From JALZKA01 sp963786495 (GTDB taxonomy: Bacteria; Actinomycetota; Thermoleophilia; Solirubrobacterales; 70-9), in NCBI GenBank assembly GCA_963786495.1, contig CAWAZL010000002.1:992001-1056000 (forward strand): a DNA stretch of 64,000 nt. The letters are read 5' to 3'. The translations under genes and the position numbers were made by a program. Below, in pieces: positions 46,683 to 54,936 of the stretch (positions are counted from its first letter, which is position 1; each line of letters starts with the position of its first letter). The notes below the pieces were generated by a model. The model worked only from the letters and a program-made list of their open reading frames with translations, had not been told where the DNA came from and did not search any database.

Positions 46683-47349
46683 GAACGACGCTGATAAGAC
46701 CGACGGCCCCGTGAGCGGGAGCGGGGGCTTGGAAAAGCCTCATCCCGCTGGCTACTTCGAGGGCGAAACCATGACGCGGCGCGCCGCGTTCACAGTGGGT
46801 GGACAGGCCGCGGGAGCGGCCGCGATCACGATCGTCGCGCTGCCGCTCGTCGCCTTCTCCGTCGCTCCGATCCTCGAGACGCCCGAAGAGGTCTGGGAGG
46901 CAGTCGGCAGCACCGACGAGTTCAGCGCGGACGTCTACCTCCCAGTGATCATCACGATCCGCAGCGGCATCGGCGAGGCCGGCAAGACCACCGCCTACGT
47001 CCGCCAAGGCACCGAAGAGCTCGGCGAAGACCCCGCTGAGTACATCGCGCTGTCGACCCGCTGCGCGCACCTGGGCTGCCCCGTCCGCTTCGTCCGCGCG
47101 GCCGGCATCTTCAGCTGCCCTTGCCACGGCGGCGCTTACGACTTCGAGGGCCTCGTCATCGGCGGCCCGCCGGTGCGCCCGCTCGACCGCTTCCAGACGC
47201 GCGTCGTCTCAGGCCAGGTCGAGATCGGCCCGCGCTACAGCGTCACCAACGATCTCGAGCCCGTCCGCGCTCGCGATCCTGGTGAGTTCACCGGGGGGAT
47301 CTGGGAGTATCTCTATCCGCCGCGACCCTCGACGCCCCCGGCGCCCTAA
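46675..47349 (+). CDS. qcrA: Rieske iron-sulphur subunit of the menaquinol:cytochrome c reductase
   Basis: 224 residues from TTG 46675. An N-terminal anchor (about 36-62, MTRRAAFTVGGQAAGAAAIT) contains a twin Arg followed by a hydrophobic segment, a likely Tat export signal; tatA and tatC lie 5 kb downstream. The [2Fe-2S] ligands are in STRCAHLGCPV and SCPCHGGAYD, with the two cysteines and histidines plus disulphide cysteines all present. It transfers electrons from menaquinol to the cytochrome c domain. It has one predicted membrane helix, unlike the longer three-helix QcrA of classical actinobacteria. Confidence 0.9.
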   Translation: MAENDADKTDGPVSGSGGLEKPHPAGYFEGETMTRRAAFTVGGQAAGAAAITIVALPLVAFSVAPILETPEEVWEAVGSTDEFSADVYLPVIITIRSGIGEAGKTTAYVRQGTEELGEDPAEYIALSTRCAHLGCPVRFVRAAGIFSCPCHGGAYDFEGLVIGGPPVRPLDRFQTRVVSGQVEIGPRYSVTNDLEPVRARDPGEFTGGIWEYLYPPRPSTPPAP

Positions 47350-47354
47350 AGACC

Positions 47355-48215
47355 GTGGCCAAATTCCCCGACACCCTGCTCCCCAAGGCCCTTCGCAAGC
47401 CCGCGAAGCCCGGCGCGAACGGCAGCACCAACGGCGCGTCCGCCAACGGCGCCAACGAGGAGAAGTCCGTCGTCGTCGAGAAGCTGAAGGAAGCGCCCGT
47501 CGACCTCGTCGGCTGGGTCGACGAGCGGTCGGGAGCCACCCCGTTCCTCACGGGCATGCTGCTCCGCAAGGTGCCCAAGGGCACCAACTGGTTCTACACC
47601 CTGGGCTCGGCCACGATGTTCGCCTTCGTCGTCCAGGCGCTGACCGGCGTCTTTTTGGCGATGTACTACACGCCTTCGCCGGTCGAGGCCTACGCCTCCA
47701 TCACCAACCTCACCAACGACGTCTTCATGGGCGAGTTCGTCCGCGGCCTCCACAAGTGGGGCGCCTCGGTGATGATCATCCTGATCTTCCTCCACATGGG
47801 CCGGGTCTTCTTCTTCGGCGCTTATAAGTACCCGCGCGAGCTCAACTGGGTAATCGGCGTCGTCCTGATCGTCCTCACCCTGGTCATGGGCCTCACCGGC
47901 TACCTCCTGCCGTTCGACCAGCGCTCCTACTGGGCGACGATCGTCGCCATGAACATCAACGGCACCGGCCCGATCGTCGGCCCGTACCTCGCCGACTTCC
48001 TGCGTGCCGGCGCCGAGTTCGAGTCGACCACCCTTTCGCGCTTCTACGCGCTCCACATGCTGCTCGTTCCCGGCGCGATCATCGCGCTCATCGGCGCTCA
48101 CCTCTATCTCGTCGTCAAGCTCGGCACCACCGCGCCCCCGTGGCTCCGTGGCGACATCAAGCCGAAAGCCCTCCGCACCGAGAAGGTCAAATCTCAGAAC
48201 GGGGGAGAGGTCTGA
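47355..48215 (+). CDS. qcrB: Cytochrome b N-terminal subunit (b6-type)
   Basis: 286 residues from GTG 47355, after a polar 65-residue N-terminus rich in Asn/Gly. Four membrane helices carry haem ligands HKWGASVMIILIFLHMG (spacing 14) and LHMLLVPGAIIALIGAHLYL (spacing 15); the 15-residue spacing in the second pair is b6-type. GYLLPFDQRSYWATIV is the typical Qo-site loop. The position where b6 and Bacillus QcrB have the cysteine that covalently binds haem c_i (FYCLGG) reads FYTLGS, so that extra haem is probably absent. It is the core of a split cytochrome b. Confidence 0.9.
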   Translation: MAKFPDTLLPKALRKPAKPGANGSTNGASANGANEEKSVVVEKLKEAPVDLVGWVDERSGATPFLTGMLLRKVPKGTNWFYTLGSATMFAFVVQALTGVFLAMYYTPSPVEAYASITNLTNDVFMGEFVRGLHKWGASVMIILIFLHMGRVFFFGAYKYPRELNWVIGVVLIVLTLVMGLTGYLLPFDQRSYWATIVAMNINGTGPIVGPYLADFLRAGAEFESTTLSRFYALHMLLVPGAIIALIGAHLYLVVKLGTTAPPWLRGDIKPKALRTEKVKSQNGGEV

Positions 48216-48239
48216 TGAGCGACGTAAGGCGCGAAAGCA
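48216..48239 (+). repeat. 24-nt sequence shared with 31321-31344; start of an 18-codon mini-ORF
   Basis: Begins at the ATG of TGATGAG, overlapping the qcrB stop. It reads MSDVRRE and continues as MSDVRRESNIAPPAGEAV, whose stop overlaps the qcrC ATG (GTATGA). It could be a coupling mini-ORF. Confidence 0.5.
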
Positions 48240-48267
48240 ACATTGCCCCTCCGGCAGGAGAAGCCGT

Positions 48268-48966
48268 ATGAACTCCAAGGAGAAGGAGGAGTACCTCCGC
48301 GAGTACGAAGTTCTGAAGAAGAAGGGCAAGCCTTTCTTCCCGTATGCGGTGGCGAAGGACTCGATCATGTTCCTCGTCGTCGTCCTGGTGATCGCGGTCA
48401 TGTCGATCATCCTGGGCGCCGAGCAGGGCCCCAAGGCCGACCCGACCACGACCACCTATACGCCCCGCCCCGAGTGGTACTTCTTCTTCCTCTTCGAGCT
48501 CCTGCGCGTCATCAAGCCCGCCGAGCTGACGCCGCTGGCCACGATCGGCATCCCGACGGTCTGCCTGGTCTTGCTGCTTCTCCTCCCGTTCTATGACCGC
48601 AACGCGGAGCGCGATCCGCGCAAGCGCCCGGTGGCGACGTCCATGGGCATCATGGTGGTCATCGCGATGGCGCTCCTCACCTTCCTCGGCGCCGAGGCCG
48701 GACCGCCGACCGAGATCGAGATGGAAACCGCTCCCCAGTACGAGGACGGCAAGGTCGCTGTGGCGGGGCAGGGCTGTTTGACCTGCCACAAGATCGGCGA
48801 GAACGGCGGCACCCTGGGGCCGGAGCTGACCCATATCGGCGCGGAGCTTCCCGCCGCGGGCATCAAGCGAACGCTGCTCAACCCGTCGGGGATCATGCCC
48901 CCCTACACGGAGCTGCCCGAGGAAAAGCTCGACGCAATGGTCGAATACTTAGCGTCGCTCCGCTGA
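48268..48966 (+). CDS. qcrC: Cytochrome b subunit IV fused to cytochrome c
   Basis: 232 residues; a GGAG ribosome-binding site lies about eight bases before the ATG. A polar start (MNSKEKEEYLREYEVLKKKG) is followed by three helices (about 32-50, 85-100, 120-136). The Qo-site motif is PRPEWYFFFLFELL (the PEWY of subunit IV). The C-terminal domain carries the haem c site GCLTCHKIGENGG and an axial Met in GIMPPYTELPEE. A subunit IV with a fused monohaem cytochrome c is the Bacillus QcrC arrangement, whereas classical actinobacteria have a separate dihaem QcrC. Operon: qcrA-qcrB-qcrC. Confidence 0.9.
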   Translation: MNSKEKEEYLREYEVLKKKGKPFFPYAVAKDSIMFLVVVLVIAVMSIILGAEQGPKADPTTTTYTPRPEWYFFFLFELLRVIKPAELTPLATIGIPTVCLVLLLLLPFYDRNAERDPRKRPVATSMGIMVVIAMALLTFLGAEAGPPTEIEMETAPQYEDGKVAVAGQGCLTCHKIGENGGTLGPELTHIGAELPAAGIKRTLLNPSGIMPPYTELPEEKLDAMVEYLASLR

Positions 48967-48979
48967 TCGGCTCGTCGCC

Positions 48980-49702
48980 ATGAGTAAGCCGTCTCGTTCC
49001 GAGGACGAGTTCTCCTCGCAGGTGCGGGGCATGTTCGACCGCATCGCCGGCGTCTATGACGTCCTGAACACCGTGATGACGGCCGGCCTTCACCACTCCT
49101 GGCGCGAGCGCGCCGCCGACCGCGCCGAGCTCGGAGCCGGAGCCGCCGCCCTCGACCTCTGTTGCGGCACGGGCGATCTTGCGCTCGAACTCCGCGAGCG
49201 GGTCGGCCCCACGGGGCGTGTGGTTGGCGCCGACTTCTCGGAGCGCATGCTCGAGCTCGCGCAGGAGAAGGCGGCGCAGCGCAACGCCGACGACGTCACC
49301 TTCGAGTGGGCGGACGCGATGGAGCTGCCGTATTCCGACGCCTCCTTCGACGCGGTGACGGTGGGCTTCGGCGTCCGCAACCTCGCCGACGTCGGGGCGG
49401 GAATCCGCGAGATGACGCGCGTCCTCAAGCCCGGCGGGCGCTGCGTGATCCTGGAGATCACCCAGCCGCAGAAGCCGCCGCTCTCGACCTTCTTCGGCCT
49501 CTGGTTCGACCGCGTCGTCCCGGTGCTCGGCCGCGTCGCGGGCGACCCCGAGGCCTATTCGTACCTGCCCGAGTCCGTCCGCGGCTTCCCGCCGCCCGCG
49601 GAGCTCGCCCGGCTTATGGACGAAGCCGGGCTCGGCCAGATCCGCTACACGGTCCTGGCCGGGGGCATCATCGCGATCCACTCGGGCGTCCGTCCCGCCT
49701 GA
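48980..49702 (+). CDS. menG: Demethylmenaquinone methyltransferase (UbiE/MenG)
   Basis: 240 residues. Class-I methyltransferase with FDRIAGVYDVLNTVMTAGLH at the start, SAM motif ALDLCCGTGDLALELRER, VGADFSERMLELAQ, and FGVRNLADVGAGIREMTRVL, all typical of UbiE/MenG. It methylates demethylmenaquinone to menaquinone, the quinol oxidised by the bc complex encoded just upstream. Begins 14 bases after qcrC, and the next gene starts eight bases after it, so they are probably one operon. Confidence 0.9.
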   Translation: MSKPSRSEDEFSSQVRGMFDRIAGVYDVLNTVMTAGLHHSWRERAADRAELGAGAAALDLCCGTGDLALELRERVGPTGRVVGADFSERMLELAQEKAAQRNADDVTFEWADAMELPYSDASFDAVTVGFGVRNLADVGAGIREMTRVLKPGGRCVILEITQPQKPPLSTFFGLWFDRVVPVLGRVAGDPEAYSYLPESVRGFPPPAELARLMDEAGLGQIRYTVLAGGIIAIHSGVRPA

Positions 49703-49709
49703 GGCAGCC

Positions 49710-50705
49710 GTGAACCGCTCCGCAGTTCCGCCGCCCGTCACCCAGGTGATGGATGAGGCTGAGGCCTGGCTTCCCGCGTTGATGGCCGCGGTCGAGGAGC
49801 GACTGGGCGAGCTGGTCGAGGGCTACGGCGATGAACTGGGCGGCGACGCGCGCGCGACGCTCAAGGCCGGCGGCAAGCGCCTGCGCCCGATGCTCGTGTT
49901 GCTGTGCGCCGGGCCTGAAGCGGAGGCCCCCGCCCTGCGCGGCGCCGCGGCGATCGAGCTCGTCCACATGGCGACACTCGTCCACGACGACGTCTTGGAC
50001 CAGGCGCCGCTTCGCCGCGGCGTGCCGACTGTGATGGCCACTTCGGGCCGGGAGCGTGCCAAGGCCGTCGGCGATCTCCTCCTATCCCGCGCGTTCGCCG
50101 AGCTTGGCGAGGGCGGCGGAGAAGGAGGCGAGCGCCAGGTCGAGCTTCTCGCGGGCGCGTCGGTGGGCCTTGCGCTCGGCGAGCTCGCGCAGCGCCAAGA
50201 CGCCTGGGACACCACGACCTCGGCCGAGCGCTACCTCGAGCGCTGCCGCCTAAAGACCGCGCGCCTCTTCGAATGTGCCTGCCTCATCGGCCGCGTCTCG
50301 GCCTCGCCGGATCCGGCCGCTGACGAGCTGCGCTCGTTCGGCCAGGAGATCGGCCTCGCGTTCCAGCTCCTCGACGACGTGCTCGACGTTGCCGGCCCGC
50401 CCGAGCGCACAGGCAAGGCGCGCGGCACCGACCTCCTGGACGGCACGGTCACCCTGCCACTCATCCTGGCGCGCGACCGCGACCCCGCCCTGGCCGAGCT
50501 CGACCTGCGCGCACTCGACGCTTCGAACGCCGAGGGAGCATGCGACCGCATTGCCGCCACTGGCGCCCTGGAGGAAGTCAGAGCGGACGCCCGCAGCAGG
50601 GTCGCCGAGGCGAAACGAACGATTGCGGCATGCGAAGCGCTATCGGAAACCCAGCGCCGCCTGCTCGCGCTGGTCGCCGACGGCGTGGTCGAGCGCTACG
50701 CCTGA
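49710..50705 (+). CDS. Long-chain polyprenyl diphosphate synthase
   Basis: 331 residues from GTG 49710. Contains the first aspartate-rich motif in LVHDDVLDQAPLRRGVPT, the second in FQLLDDVLDVAGPP, GGKRLRPMLVLL, and SRAFAELGEGGGEGGERQ. It builds the isoprenoid tail (octaprenyl or nonaprenyl length cannot be told) from farnesyl diphosphate and isopentenyl diphosphate, to supply menaquinone. Its position after menG supports that role over carotenoid or undecaprenyl synthesis. Confidence 0.9.
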   Translation: MNRSAVPPPVTQVMDEAEAWLPALMAAVEERLGELVEGYGDELGGDARATLKAGGKRLRPMLVLLCAGPEAEAPALRGAAAIELVHMATLVHDDVLDQAPLRRGVPTVMATSGRERAKAVGDLLLSRAFAELGEGGGEGGERQVELLAGASVGLALGELAQRQDAWDTTTSAERYLERCRLKTARLFECACLIGRVSASPDPAADELRSFGQEIGLAFQLLDDVLDVAGPPERTGKARGTDLLDGTVTLPLILARDRDPALAELDLRALDASNAEGACDRIAATGALEEVRADARSRVAEAKRTIAACEALSETQRRLLALVADGVVERYA

Positions 50706-50727
50706 GCGCCTTGTGCGCATCGCCACA

Positions 50728-50752
50728 GGGGTCTGACCCCGGGTCTGACCCC
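50728..50752. repeat. Two overlapping GGGGTCTGACCCC palindromes
   Basis: One copy at 50728-50740, the second at 50741-50752 (first G replaced by C). They lie between convergent genes and abut the stop codon of the minus-strand gene, so they may also act as a terminator. Confidence 0.85.
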
Positions 50753-51160
50753 TTAAAAGTCTTCGGGGAGGATGAGGTCGGCTTCGAGCGCCTTCAAGAA
50801 CAGCTTGACGTCGTTCTCCATGTTCGCTCGCACGAGTGACTGGTAGTCCTCCAGGACGGTCTGGGTCGAGGCGTCCAGCGCGTCGTCGAAGCGGTCCGCA
50901 ATCTCTTGGGAGAAAACGCCCTCATCGCGCCATTCGCACTCGGGGCAGCGGAGGCTGATACTCCACCCGTGGCGACCGGCGGGTTCCCAGTCCACGGGAT
51001 AAACGAGGTCCCGGTCACAACACGGGCAGAGCGTCAGGTCCTGAGGAGGAAGAGGACGGAGGGATGGCCGTCCTTGGCCATACGACCGGAGCCCGAGCTC
51101 GCGCTCGGGAGAGAGGCGGGCGTTAGCCCGACCGGCCGCGGGTGTTTGTCCCTCCGACAT
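50753..51160 (-). CDS. Zinc-ribbon protein of unknown function
   Basis: 135 residues from ATG 51160 (MSEGQTPAAGRANARLSPE). Two metal-binding pairs, LTLCPCCDRDLVYPVDWEP and LRCPECEWRDEGVFS, form a zinc ribbon. A helical C-terminal half follows (IADRFDDALDASTQTVLEDY), ending ADLILPEDF. I recognise the arrangement as common in actinobacteria but assign no function. The last codon sits directly on a palindromic repeat. Confidence 0.65.
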   Translation of the reverse strand: MSEGQTPAAGRANARLSPERELGLRSYGQGRPSLRPLPPQDLTLCPCCDRDLVYPVDWEPAGRHGWSISLRCPECEWRDEGVFSQEIADRFDDALDASTQTVLEDYQSLVRANMENDVKLFLKALEADLILPEDF

Positions 51161-51234
51161 CTCCGCCCCCGTTATCGGCTGACACCACATCGGGCTTTAG
51201 AGCTGCCGAGCCAGGTCATAGACTGCGCCGCCCA

Positions 51235-51816
51235 ATGGTCCTATCCGACCGGCAAATCTCAGAAGCGCTCGCCGACGGCAGCGTCATCATCGAGCCGCTC
51301 GCCGACAACGCGATTCAGCCGTCGTCGGTCGACCTCCACACGGATAAATACTTCCGCGTCTTTCGCAACGACCACACCCCCTACATCGACCCGAAGGCCG
51401 CCCAGGAGGACCTGACCGAACTGGTTGAGGTCGCCGAGGGTGAGGCATTCATCCTCCACCCGGGCGAGTTCGTCCTGGGCTCGACCCTGGAGCGCGTCGC
51501 GCTGGGCAACGACCTGGTCGCGCGCTTGGAGGGCAAGAGCTCGCTGGGCCGCCTGGGGCTGCTCATTCACTCGACCGCCGGCTTCGTCGATGCCGGTTGG
51601 GACGGGCACCTGACGCTCGAGCTCTCGAACGTCGCCAACCTGCCCATCGCGATCTATCCCGGCATGAAGATCGGGCAGATCTCCTTCCTTCAGATGAGCT
51701 CCGAGGCCGAGCATCCCTACGGCTCGGACAAGGCCGGCTCGAAGTACAAGGGGCAGCGCGGCCCGACCCCCTCGCGCTACTACCTGAACTTCCCAGAGTC
51801 CGAGCGCAAGGGCTGA
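51235..51816 (+). CDS. dcd: dCTP deaminase, bifunctional type
   Basis: 193 residues from ATG 51235 (MVLSDRQISEALADGSVIIE). Key motifs: AIQPSSVDLHTDKYFRVF, GEFVLGSTLE, LEGKSSLGRLGLLIHSTAGF, DGHLTLELSNVANLPI and SKYKGQRGPTPSRYYLNF. The sequence is close to the Mycobacterium enzyme, which converts dCTP to dUMP in one step (deaminase plus dUTPase) to supply thymidylate. The preceding open frame (from 51142) is leader. It is transcribed away from the zinc-ribbon gene. Confidence 0.9.
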   Translation: MVLSDRQISEALADGSVIIEPLADNAIQPSSVDLHTDKYFRVFRNDHTPYIDPKAAQEDLTELVEVAEGEAFILHPGEFVLGSTLERVALGNDLVARLEGKSSLGRLGLLIHSTAGFVDAGWDGHLTLELSNVANLPIAIYPGMKIGQISFLQMSSEAEHPYGSDKAGSKYKGQRGPTPSRYYLNFPESERKG

Positions 51817-51890
51817 AACCCCCTCGCAAGCGGCGACCCGCGCGGTGGCCGTTGATCCGATAGCCCGCCCGGTGGCGTACCCTTTGAGAC

Positions 51891-52166
51891 ATGCCGAACA
51901 TCGGACCACTCGAATTAGCAATCGTTCTCGTCATCGCCTTGGTGATTTTCGGGCCGAAGCGCCTTCCCGACCTTGGGCGTTCGCTCGGGTCCGGCATGCG
52001 TGAGTTCAAGGACTCGATCACAGGCAAGGACGACGACGAAAAGCAGCTCGAGGAGACGAAGGCCGCGCTCACCGAGGAATCGCCCGCGACGACCGCCGAG
52101 GTCGACGAGGAGACCCCCGGTGACGAGCACGTCGAGGCCGATGTCGTGAGCGAGCCCCGCTCCTGA
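51891..52166 (+). CDS. tatA: Sec-independent translocase protein TatA
   Basis: 91 residues. MPNIGPLELAIVLVIALVIF is the short N-terminal membrane helix, then the FGPKRLPDLGRSLGSGM hinge and amphipathic helix, typical TatA. The C-terminal third is acidic and disordered (VDEETPGDEHVEADVVSEP). TatA multimers form the pore that lets folded proteins cross the membrane. TACCCT lies seven bases before the ATG. tatC follows after 43 bases. Confidence 0.9.
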   Translation: MPNIGPLELAIVLVIALVIFGPKRLPDLGRSLGSGMREFKDSITGKDDDEKQLEETKAALTEESPATTAEVDEETPGDEHVEADVVSEPRS

Positions 52167-52209
52167 CATTCCCTTGACCGTGCCGACTCGCGTACCCGAG
52201 GGCTGAGCC

Positions 52210-53016
52210 ATGGCGCCCAAGCCCCAGCGGCGTAAGCCCGCTCAATTCGACGACCGCATGACGCTGGTCGAGCACCTGGACGAGCTTCGCTCGCGCATCA
52301 TCTTCTCCGGCATCTTCCTGGTGCTGGCGATCACCGGCTGCTTCATCTTCGAGGACACGCTTCTCAAGATCGCTAACGAGCCGCTTCCTCCCAACTACCT
52401 GCCGACGACGCTCAGCCCGACTGAGCCGTTCTTCACCACGATCAAGCTCTCGGTCTACGGCGGCATCCTGATCTCGCTGCCGGTGCTCCTCTATCAGTTC
52501 TATGCGTTCATCCTTCCCGCCTTTGCGCCGGGCGAGCGCAAGCTGCTTCTGCCATTCATGCTTTCGGTGCCGGTCCTCTTCATCGGCGGCGCGACCTTCG
52601 CCTACTTCGTCGTCATGCCCGCGGCCCTCGACTTCCTCTTGGGGTTCAACGCGGACTCGTTCGACATCCAGCTTCGCGCGTCCGAGTACTACGGCTTCTT
52701 CATCCTCACCCTGATCGCGGTCGGGTTCCTGTTCCAGATCCCGGTGTTCGTCCTGGCGGTGTGCCGCCTGGGCATCGTCACGCCCGAGCAGCTCGCGGAC
52801 AACCGCCGCTACGCGATCCTGCTGATCGCTGTCGCCGCAATGCTCCTGCCCGGCACCGACCCGGTCACGATGATCCTGTCGATGGCCCCCCTGTACATCC
52901 TGTTCGAGTTCTCGCTGATCATGGCCCGCCGGTTCGGCCGCCCGCCGGATGACGGCCTTTGGGACGACGAACCCGATGACGGGCCCGGCGGCCACGCCGC
53001 CGACGACACCGAGTAG
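52210..53016 (+). CDS. tatC: Sec-independent translocase protein TatC
   Basis: 268 residues. Conserved N-terminus DRMTLVEHLDELRSRIIFSG, then six membrane helices, with SPTEPFFTTIKLSVYGGILI, YQFYAFILPAFAPGERK and FQIPVFVLAVCRLGIVTPEQ at the family positions, and an acidic C-terminal tail (DDGLWDDEPDDG). TatC binds the twin-arginine signal. The Rieske protein encoded upstream is a likely substrate. No tatB is seen next to it; some actinobacteria place it elsewhere. Confidence 0.9.
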   Translation: MAPKPQRRKPAQFDDRMTLVEHLDELRSRIIFSGIFLVLAITGCFIFEDTLLKIANEPLPPNYLPTTLSPTEPFFTTIKLSVYGGILISLPVLLYQFYAFILPAFAPGERKLLLPFMLSVPVLFIGGATFAYFVVMPAALDFLLGFNADSFDIQLRASEYYGFFILTLIAVGFLFQIPVFVLAVCRLGIVTPEQLADNRRYAILLIAVAAMLLPGTDPVTMILSMAPLYILFEFSLIMARRFGRPPDDGLWDDEPDDGPGGHAADDTE

Positions 53017-53030
53017 CGCGACCCTTCTTC

Positions 53031-53036
53031 TAGGCT
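53031..53036 (+). promoter_or_regulatory. Candidate leaderless -10 element TAGGCT
   Basis: TAGGCT six bases before the ATG at 53043; no -35 visible. Confidence 0.4.
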
Positions 53037-53042
53037 CACGCA

Positions 53043-53810
53043 ATGCTTTTCGACCTTCAGAGCCCCGGGCGGAAGACCGCGGTCCGCATCATCTTCGGCT
53101 TCCTGGCGCTGATCTTCGCCACCGGCTTCATCTTTCTCGGCATCGGCACGGAGGGCGGGTTCAACCCGTTCGACGACGCGGGAGGCCCTTCGTCGGACGA
53201 CCAGTTCGAGCAGCTGATCGAAGACGCTGAAGCCGAGGTGGAGAAGGATCCGGCTGACTCGGATGCCCTCGCGAATCTCGCCGCGTTGCGCGCGGATTCG
53301 GCGTACGCCCAAATGGAGTTCGACGAAACGGGACAGGTCCCCGTCGCTCTCACCGACGCATCCCGCGAGGAATACGAAGAGGCCATTTCCATCTGGGAGC
53401 AGTATCTCGAGAGTGAGCCGAGAAAGGTCGACCTTCGCGCGGCCAGCGGAGTCGTGCAGGGCTATCAGTTCCTGGGCGATGTAGACGGCGCGATCGAGGC
53501 GCAGAGGGCGCTCGCGGAGTCAAACACGACCGACCTGAACTACGGCCAGCTCGCGAACCTTCTCTACCGAAACCTTCAGATCGAACAGGCAGACAAGGCT
53601 CGCGATCAGGCACTCGCCGAAGCAAGCAGCGAAACGAAGCAGACCATCGCGAAGCAGCTCGCCCAGATCAGGAAGCAAGCGGTCAAGGCGGAGGAGCAGC
53701 AGAAGAAGCAGGAGGAGAAGCAGCCCGACTCCGCCACCGGCGAGAGCCCCGAGCTGTCCGATCCGTTCGGCGGTCTCAGCGGCACCGATCCGGTCGCTCC
53801 GCCTCCCTGA
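53043..53810 (+). CDS. Membrane-anchored TPR-like protein
   Basis: 255 residues. An N-terminal membrane helix (RIIFGFLALIFATGFIFLGIG) is followed by a region outside or inside the membrane with helix pairs. ADSDALANLAALRADSAYAQ, AISIWEQYLESEP and VDGAIEAQRALAESNTTDLN show the TPR-like alternation, then a Lys/Glu-rich coiled region (KAEEQQKKQEEKQ). TPR proteins mediate protein contacts; the partner is unknown. It sits between tatC and tRNA-Lys and starts six bases after TAGGCT. Confidence 0.7.
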   Translation: MLFDLQSPGRKTAVRIIFGFLALIFATGFIFLGIGTEGGFNPFDDAGGPSSDDQFEQLIEDAEAEVEKDPADSDALANLAALRADSAYAQMEFDETGQVPVALTDASREEYEEAISIWEQYLESEPRKVDLRAASGVVQGYQFLGDVDGAIEAQRALAESNTTDLNYGQLANLLYRNLQIEQADKARDQALAEASSETKQTIAKQLAQIRKQAVKAEEQQKKQEEKQPDSATGESPELSDPFGGLSGTDPVAPPP

Positions 53811-53835
53811 CCCTCGCTACGATCGATGGCCCCCC

Positions 53836-53908
53836 GGGCCGTTAGCTCAGCTGGTAGAGCAGGAGACTCTTAATCTCAAGGTCACAGGTTCGATCCCTGT
53901 ACGGCCCA
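53836..53908 (+). tRNA. tRNA-Lys (CTT)
   Basis: Acceptor arms GGGCCGT (53836-53842) and ACGGCCC (53901-53907), discriminator A at 53908, D arm GCTCAGCTGGTAGAGC, anticodon loop CTCTTAA with anticodon CTT, and T arm ACAGGTTCGATCCCTGT. CCA is not encoded. The first base pair of the anticodon stem is a G-A mismatch, which should be tolerated. Confidence 0.97.
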
Positions 53909-53931
53909 TCGACCTCATCCCGTTCGTAGCG

Positions 53932-54837
53932 CTACGTCTCGACTTTGTCGGCCTGGGCGGCATCGGCCGCCGCGCCGGCATCCTCGGGCTTGAGGCCCGG
54001 CTCCGAGCGCGAGGCGCGCTCCTCGTAGGCAGCGCGCACGTTCATGTCGGCGCCCATCAGGACCTGATCGCCCTTGAGCGCGCGGACAAAGCGCTCGCGG
54101 CCCGAGCGGGGCAGGAGCTGCATCATGCGGAAGAGGCCGTTCGACATCTTCGGCACCCACACGTCGAACTTCGGGTACTTGATCGCGTCGACGATTGCGT
54201 CAGCGACCTCCTGCGGCTCGAGCTTCTTGACCGCACGGGTCTCGACCAAACCGGAGCCGAGCTCCGTGTTGACCGCTGCCGGCATGACGCACGAGACCTC
54301 GATGTTCGTCTCGTGGAGCTCCGCGCGGACGGCCTCGGAGATGCCGACGACCGCGTGCTTGGTGCCGCAGTAGGTGGCGCCGCCCGGGAAGCCGCCCTTG
54401 CCCGCCTGCGAGGCGATGTTCACGATGTGGCCGGAGTTTCGGCGCATCATCGAGGGCATGACGAGCTTCATGCCGAACATGAGCCCGTGGACGTTGATGT
54501 CGAACATGCGGCGCGCCGTGGCGTCGTCCTCGTCGACGAACCGGCCGAGGGGCATGATGCCGGCGTTGTTGATCAGGACATCAATCGGGCCGAGGCGCTC
54601 CTCGACCTGGCTGAGGTAGCTCGCGAAGGACTCGCGGCGCGTCACGTCCAGCTCGAGGGCGATCGTTTCGCCGCCGATGGCCGACGCGGTCTTCTCGGCA
54701 AGCTCGAGATCGAGGTCGCCGATCGCGACCTTTGCGCCCTCGCGCACGAGTGAGCGTGCCGTTACCTCGCCGATCCCGCGTGCACCGCCGGTGATCGCAA
54801 TTACCTTGCCCGCGAGCGAGCGGGGTTCCTTCGCCAT
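53932..54837 (-). CDS. Short-chain dehydrogenase/reductase
   Basis: 301 residues from ATG 54837, which has an AAGGAG site seven to eight bases upstream. Rossmann motif IAITGGARGIGEVTARS, GDLDLELAEK (the Asp suggests NAD preference), NNAGIMPLG, catalytic Ser in VNIASQAGKG, and YCGTKHAV (Tyr and Lys). About 60 residues longer at the C-terminus than minimal SDRs (SGRERFVRALKGDQVLMGAD, then an acidic tail). Substrate unknown. The leader, upstream of the start, carries a GGGGTCAGACCCC palindrome. Confidence 0.85.
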   Translation of the reverse strand: MAKEPRSLAGKVIAITGGARGIGEVTARSLVREGAKVAIGDLDLELAEKTASAIGGETIALELDVTRRESFASYLSQVEERLGPIDVLINNAGIMPLGRFVDEDDATARRMFDINVHGLMFGMKLVMPSMMRRNSGHIVNIASQAGKGGFPGGATYCGTKHAVVGISEAVRAELHETNIEVSCVMPAAVNTELGSGLVETRAVKKLEPQEVADAIVDAIKYPKFDVWVPKMSNGLFRMMQLLPRSGRERFVRALKGDQVLMGADMNVRAAYEERASRSEPGLKPEDAGAAADAAQADKVET

Positions 54838-54859
54838 CTGAGACTCCTTTGGGATGTTC

Positions 54860-54872
54860 GGGGTCAGACCCC
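54860..54872. repeat. GGGGTCAGACCCC palindrome
   Basis: A single copy, 23 bases upstream of the SDR start, inside its likely untranslated leader. Confidence 0.85.
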
Positions 54873-54936
54873 GATCAAGCCTTTGATAAACGGGAGTGCG
54901 GAGTCTACGAAGCTTCGGAGGCCCGCGTCTCACCCG

